This document shows, in pieces, positions 59,409 to 64,000 of a stretch of 64,000 nt of DNA. The DNA comes from Porcisia hertigi (lineage: Eukaryota > Euglenozoa > Kinetoplastea > Trypanosomatida > Trypanosomatidae), in contig NC_090595.1 in assembly GCF_017918235.1 (NCBI RefSeq), positions 3,693,501 through 3,757,500 on the forward strand, read 5' to 3'. Position numbers and translations under genes: made by a program. The notes under the pieces are model-generated. The model saw only the letters and a program-made list of their open reading frames with translations. It did not search any database and was not told the origin of the DNA. Position 1 is the stretch's first letter. Each line of letters begins with the position of its first letter.

Positions 59409-60609
59409 GTTGAATCTCTGCCTTGGGGTCGTTGAGTGGTGGCGGTAGGCGTATATAAGGCGAAAAACAAGACGATGACCAGCGAAAAAAAAAAAACTCA
59501 AGAGGGTAATCCGGCAGGGAAACTTGAAGAAGCACCGAATGATGAAATACAGGGCGAACGGCGAAGGGCACGAACTCTTATCGTGATGGGTGATCAGAAA
59601 AATATATAAGAAAGCGATCGTGCGCTTGTGTAGACGTGTGGCCATTGCAGAGATGCGAAGAGAGAGATTTGCAGACGAGTCGAAACCGCAGAGGAATTCA
59701 CGGCAACAGTGATGCCGTGCATAAGGGGGAGGGGAGAGGGACACTTGGAATTCCAGTCATGCACACCCAAGCAACCAAAGCGCAGCGAGAAGCCTCCACA
59801 GAGCGCGTGTGAGGTGCCTCGTGGAACACTGTCGCTGCGATGATAACAGGGGCAGCGCACGAAGCGCTGACGTGGGGTGCCTGGTAGAGTACTACACACA
59901 GAATGTGGGGCAGCAAGACCGCGTGCAGAGGAAGAGAGATGAGAGAGAGACGCTGCCGACAAAAGGCCACGTCCCTGGTTCACCGTGTTACCTCTCTCAG
60001 CAGCAAAGTGCCTCTTGCTCGGAGAATGGAAGGGGGGAGGGAGTTGTAAACATGCGTTACTACGAGGGTGTGCCTACTACAGAGAAAAAAAAGCGCCCTA
60101 TAAGAACGAAAACCCCACGTCTTTGCCAGAAGACCACAAAAAGGCACGCGGGTCGTGGCGTGCCAACGAGAGCGAAGTCATCGAAGTGGGACACTGCAGT
60201 GAAGATGCAGAAAGAACCCCTTCGCCGTGACGTCAGCAGCTGTAAGGACACGCTTGGCTGACAACCGAATTTTCCCCCCGCCGCCTCCTCCTCCTTCCGC
60301 CCTCTACTCCAGCCAGCGGCTCCTACAACTTCTTCACGTGGTGCGACCGCTCATACCAGCAAGAAAGTCGAGTGGAACGTGTGCTAGTGACAGCAGCGGC
60401 AAGCCAGCGGAGGAATCCATCGGTGTGTGTGTGTGTGGGGGGGGGGGGAGCGAGAGAGAATACACACGTGCACTCTCTTGCGGACCTACAGGCACGTTTA
60501 TAAACGATCCCCAGGGTTCCAGACGCGGTGTCGCACACATTGACACAAGCGTCACTACGAGGGAGGGAAGGCAAACTGATGGAGAAAAACTCGGAGGAGT
60601 GCACGGCAC
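59409..60609. other. Spacer between the OSCP and POP genes
   Basis: No gene. An A run at 59485-59496 (T tract on the sense strand), a (GT)n-to-G run at about 60423-60449, and a C-rich block near 60273-60300 are present. Confidence 0.55.
59422..59496 (-). promoter_or_regulatory. Candidate trans-splice acceptor of POP
   Basis: On the sense strand a 12-base T tract (complement of 59485-59496) is followed by pyrimidine-rich sequence and the first AG at the complement of 59422-59423, about 13 nt upstream of the POP ATG. Prediction from sequence only; a further upstream acceptor is possible. Confidence 0.38.
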
Positions 60610-61389
60610 CTATACGCCGCTCTTGAGTTCCTCGGCGTCGTAAAGGGAAAGACTGTCGAGGTACTTGCGCAGCACCTCAGTCTCGATGTTGTCGTCCCAG
60701 ATCGTCTTGGACAGGCGCGGAGGCGGGATGGTCGTATAGTCGGCCTCACCCGAGACCTGCGTTTCCTTCTGCCGGCCAACGGCTTCATTGATGTACTGCC
60801 CTTGCACATCCACTGCAAAGCCGTCCACGATGGAGCGGTCCACCAGCACCTTCGGCACCAGCGTGTAGCCGGCGAGCTCCTTGTTATCCTTGATCACCTG
60901 CTCCGCTACCTTCCTCGCCCTGTCCACCAGGGTGCGGTCCTGTTCTTTGCCAGGAGCGACGTAGATCTTCGCCGCCACCCGCTTCATCTTGGCGTTGACG
61001 TAGGTTTCGTACACATCCACCACATCTGGGAGTAGGTCTAGCATGCCGTTGCTCTGCATCCACTCCAACGTGAAGACTGTAGGGGCGGAGAGGGACCTGA
61101 ACTCCTTCACCTCACTCACCACCACAGTACGCTCCCAGAAGACGGGAAGATTCGGGATGGCGGCGGCGATGGTTTTGAAGTCCTTCAGAATACTGTCAAA
61201 GCTGCTCTTTGGCTCGGCCGCTTTGTACAGAAACTTGGCAAAAGTGACAGAGTCACTGGGAACAATATTTGCTGGGAACTGCGCGCGCTCGAAGTCGCTA
61301 GCGTACAACTTTTTGAGCTCCTCGGATGGGGTGTAAAAGCGCGCCGTTGCCGCCATAGAAGGCACGCAAACGGAGAGACGGCGAAACAT
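60610..61389 (-). CDS. OSCP: ATP synthase subunit OSCP (delta-like), 259 aa
   Basis: The N-terminus MFRRLSVCVPSMAATARFYT is a typical mitochondrial presequence, rich in Arg, Ser and Ala. The body is the helical OSCP/delta fold. The C-terminal signature of OSCP is seen in VPKVLVDRSIVDGFAVDV (about 176-195), which corresponds to the usual D/K-x-S-I-x-G-G-x-V-V element. A tail of about 55 residues beyond this is an extension relative to animal OSCP. The subunit joins the F1 head to the peripheral stalk of mitochondrial ATP synthase. The frame extends two codons to a TTG; the ATG is used. Its T. brucei counterpart is in the same neighbourhood from memory. Confidence 0.85.
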   Translation of the reverse strand: MFRRLSVCVPSMAATARFYTPSEELKKLYASDFERAQFPANIVPSDSVTFAKFLYKAAEPKSSFDSILKDFKTIAAAIPNLPVFWERTVVVSEVKEFRSLSAPTVFTLEWMQSNGMLDLLPDVVDVYETYVNAKMKRVAAKIYVAPGKEQDRTLVDRARKVAEQVIKDNKELAGYTLVPKVLVDRSIVDGFAVDVQGQYINEAVGRQKETQVSGEADYTTIPPPRLSKTIWDDNIETEVLRKYLDSLSLYDAEELKSGV

Positions 61390-63083
61390 TTTCAAGGTTC
61401 GTTTGGGGGAGGGAAGAAGGAAAGGCAGCTGTGGGCTGGAAAGGTAATCACGATGCAGGCGAGGGGCTCTGTTTGCTACTCCAGGGCTGCGTCAAGTCGT
61501 TCGAAGCGTTCACCCGAGCAAAAAAAAAAAACACACAATTGGAGAGGAAGCAAGAAAAGGGGGGAAAGAGGATGGAAGACAATGACATGGGTAGGGAAAA
61601 AAAGAAGCGGAGTGAACAGGGTGGCGGAAGCTTTGAGCATGTGTTGTCGAGCTGCAGAATGGAGGAATTCCCGATTTAAGTACGCCCAATGTGAACCTCG
61701 CGCGTCCTCCAAGAAAAAAAACTGTCAGAAAGCGTCCAGTCAACTATCCGTCCGCGCCTCAACGCTGAAGGGCCTTCGGTATTTTTTCTCTTTCTCTCTT
61801 TGCTGCCTCCTTCGCAGTTGAAGGGCGGGGATTGAGGAGGACATTCGACTGTTGTGAGGGTCAGTAACTCAATCTTTTCTGCCTTTTGTTGCTTTACAGA
61901 GAATCACATCGCCACCCGAAGTACCTTCACCAACCCACTACACGGCTCCGTAGAAGAGGAGAAGGTAGCGGGGGAGATGGCAGTATAATCGTCAAGCAGG
62001 AGATTCAAAGCACAAGTGCACGCCAAAGCCCTCTTTTCCCCCTTACGTGCGCACTCTGCCATACAACACATCAGCACCACCCCGCACCCTCTTACCTGCC
62101 CCCACCCCACCCCGCCCCACGCCGGGCCTGTCTGCCCCACGGGGCCCATCGCGGTGTGGGCCAAGCAGCGGCACACACACACACACACACACGCGGTTCT
62201 GCAGCACCCACTCCGTCATACGTGCGCGGCCTCGGTCACGGGCTCTGCTCACACCCCCACCCCCCAACACACACACACAGCCGCCCCCCGGCGTGCACAG
62301 AGACCCGCGGTGCATCCTGTGGCGTGGCTCAGGTACCCCCCCCCTCCCCTGACAGTTGGCAGCGAGCACCGGCTGGGGGTGCGTCCGAGTCACGCCGACA
62401 CATTGCCCATCATTTCGATGACACGACCGTGTTTGCGGTCACGGGGCACTCCGCCACCGCGACCGCCGACGCCCGTGGCGATCGATCACCCACTGACAGC
62501 CCCCCCCCCCACCCCTCATCCCTCCCCTCATGACACAGGTGCTTGGCCCTGTCACTGTCAGTGGTGCTTCAACGCTCGTAGGGAGGAGGGATAAGGGGAT
62601 TTGTGACTCCGCTACGCAGCGGGGCACTTCTCACCCCGGGCGCTCCCTACGCTGCGATGGCCCACGCCCTCAAAGGGGGTCCCACTCGAACAGTAAAGTA
62701 GAGCAGGGAGAGCAGCGAGAAAATGAAAAGTGCCGCCATTCACCCCCGCTCCAAAAACAGAACTGCAAAGAAAAAGGAAACCGAATAAAAGCGCCGCTGC
62801 CACAGTTGCGAAAGCAAAAACGTTTGCCGTTGAAACGGGGTGCAAGAGAGGAGCAACCAATAGTGGGGGAAGGGCAATGGGAAGTAAGCGGGGAAGGCGA
62901 TGATGAAAAACTGTAGAAAAGCAGGTGGGGGGAAGGAGGGGGTGGGGAAGAAAGACACACACAACACGCACAGGCGCACCGAATTCGCGGCACGGGATAT
63001 ATTTATTCGACAAGCTGATCTCTTCCTCCTCTGTTTCTCAGTTGTGCACTCCCTTTTGTTGTTTATATTGGCGCTCTGTCTGT
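61390..63083. other. Spacer between the beta-adaptin and OSCP genes, with a SIDER2-like element
   Basis: It holds R4 at 62047-62678. Elsewhere there are A runs near 61520-61532 and G/A-rich stretches near 62923-62952, with no gene. Confidence 0.6.
62047..62678. repeat. SIDER2-like degenerate retroposon copy (R4)
   Basis: It begins GTGCGCACTCTGCCATACAA, contains the extra C/CA block seen in R2, and ends ACGCTGCGATGGCCCACG then CCTCAAAGGG as in R1. It thus combines features otherwise split between R1 and R2. It is the longest full copy here and lies about 405 nt past the beta-adaptin stop codon. Confidence 0.75.
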
Positions 63084-64000
63084 TCATGAAAAGATATCAT
63101 GGGACGGTGTAACCTCCGCGTTGGGGCGCAAAGCAGCAGACGCTGGTGCCGGTGCGTCGTGGCTTCTGCTCTCCACGCCGTTCCCGAAGAGGTCATCGAT
63201 GACTACTCTCGCGGTTGGTATCGGTGACAGACCCTGTGACCCTGAAGCGCCCTTGAAAGACAAAGCAGCAGCGGCTACAGAGGAAGGTGGGCAACTGAAG
63301 AGATCACCAAGTGGATCTACGTGCTGAACCCCGTCCATGACGCTCGGCACCTGATGTTGGGCACCGCTCTCATTACCTGTTTCCAAAACATCATTCCACG
63401 GCTCTCCGGTAGCACCTGCCAATGTGCCATCCTGGGTGCCATCCTGGGTGCCATCCAGTGTCGTCTGCAGCAGCGCTGCCTCGCCATCGTCCTCGGTGTC
63501 GTCCTCGTCCACCTCAGCGCCTGCAATTCCATAGGGAGGGAGGAACGACTGGTAGGGGCGGGCGAAGACGATGGCAGCAGTGTTGAGGGATTTCTTCAAG
63601 TCTGCCATAGTCATGGCATCGCTGAAAGTACGGTCAACGTCGACCGGCACCATCTGGCCATGTACCACCTTCTTCATCTGCTCCACGGTGATGCCTTTAG
63701 AGAGCAGACGCCAGTACGCTAAGGCGCGGTCACGAACATCAGCGTCGCCGCTGTGTGTCGTCACGGTCTCCAGGACGCGATGCAGTTGCGACTCCATCGT
63801 CTGCGGGTCACGTAAGAACATCTTCACCGCAGCGCTGAGGATCGATAGTTGAACTCGCTGCCCGTGCTCCATGATGCTGTCGATGAAGCGTTGAATGATG
63901 ACCCTCCCATTGATGACAAAGTCGCAGTACTCGCCTAGCATCCACAGCAGCGACACAGTCGCCTCCTCCTCTGTGACTTCGTCGGCGCCGTAGTCGGCCA
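63084..64000 (-). CDS. Beta-adaptin (AP complex large subunit), C-terminal part, cut by window edge
   Basis: The frame is open to the right edge, so the N-terminal trunk is outside; 304 residues are visible. SLLWMLGEYCDFVINGRVII and VQLSILSAAVKMFLRDPQT belong to the end of the beta-adaptin helical trunk, including the DVRDRALAYWRLLSKG repeat that ends it. A hinge follows (acidic, DEDDTEDDGEAALL, then DGTQDGTQDGT in tandem 12-bp units at about 63418-63455) and then Ser/Ala/Pro-rich sequence with DPLGDLF and VVIDDLFGNG. The chain stops at about 220 residues after the trunk with no recognisable ear domain. AP complexes sort cargo at clathrin-coated vesicles; AP-1 is the most likely. Confidence 0.88.
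   Translation of the reverse strand, partial: ADYGADEVTEEEATVSLLWMLGEYCDFVINGRVIIQRFIDSIMEHGQRVQLSILSAAVKMFLRDPQTMESQLHRVLETVTTHSGDADVRDRALAYWRLLSKGITVEQMKKVVHGQMVPVDVDRTFSDAMTMADLKKSLNTAAIVFARPYQSFLPPYGIAGAEVDEDDTEDDGEAALLQTTLDGTQDGTQDGTLAGATGEPWNDVLETGNESGAQHQVPSVMDGVQHVDPLGDLFSCPPSSVAAAALSFKGASGSQGLSPIPTARVVIDDLFGNGVESRSHDAPAPASAALRPNAEVTPSHDIFS

Noticed and set aside
1-64000. tRNA, rRNA or snRNA genes
   Set aside because: I saw no clear A/B box pairs, cloverleaf or rRNA-like conserved stretches in the spacers; a covariance-model scan would be decisive.

Overview
The window looks like nuclear DNA of a Leishmania-type trypanosomatid. All 24 credible protein genes are intronless and on the minus strand, forming one unbroken directional (polycistronic) cluster read from right to left with no strand switch. 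Gaps of about 0.8-3 kb are full of polypyrimidine tracts (poly-G/poly-GA on the plus strand), (CA)n and homopolymer runs, as expected for trans-splicing and polyadenylation signals. Degenerate retroposon-like repeats lie in the 3' flanks of genes. From memory, the iPGAM, cap-1 methyltransferase, ORC5-like, RFC3, POP, OSCP and beta-adaptin series matches a block of T. brucei chromosome 10 (around Tb927.10.7910-8040) and the distal part of Leishmania chromosome 36. I could not check this by search.

In transcription order (high to low coordinates) the genes are: a beta-adaptin cut by the right edge; mitochondrial ATP synthase OSCP; prolyl oligopeptidase; an unknown 283-aa protein with membrane segments; a large SPEF2/CPC1-like axonemal protein; a carnitine/ornithine-type mitochondrial carrier; RFC3 clamp-loader subunit; an 85-aa basic protein; an ORC5-like ATPase; a TMEM184/Ost-alpha membrane protein; a 162-aa coiled-coil protein; a PGRMC/MAPR haem-binding protein; the cap-1 2'-O-ribose methyltransferase MTr1; cofactor-independent phosphoglycerate mutase; a 93-aa membrane protein; SAS6-like; an RBP7910-like protein with two Z-alpha-like domains; a 10-TM unknown; a diverged mitochondrial carrier; a ZZ-finger/helical protein; DRC1; a 193-aa two-TM protein; an (RG)n protein; and an acyl-CoA-binding protein.

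The genes do not form one pathway, as is usual in these organisms. Themes recur: flagellum and basal body (DRC1, SPEF2-like, SAS6L, perhaps the 162-aa coiled coil), mitochondrion (OSCP, two carriers, candidate small membrane proteins), DNA replication (ORC5-like, RFC3) and RNA processing (MTr1, RBP7910-like, RG protein).

The accessory layer is repetitive. Four copies and one fragment of a roughly 0.5-0.63 kb SIDER2-like family lie in one orientation in 3' flanks. A near-identical 0.77-kb direct repeat sits downstream of the PGRMC-like and POP genes, and a relative with a 0.67-kb larger middle lies downstream of the ACBP gene. The 0.77-kb repeat contains a segment resembling the ingi/L1Tc 79-nt (Pr77) signature, on the plus strand, antisense to the genes. 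A perfect 12-bp hairpin lies in another 3' flank. Upstream extension of some reading frames relies on GTG or TTG codons, so starts given here were moved to the first plausible ATG.
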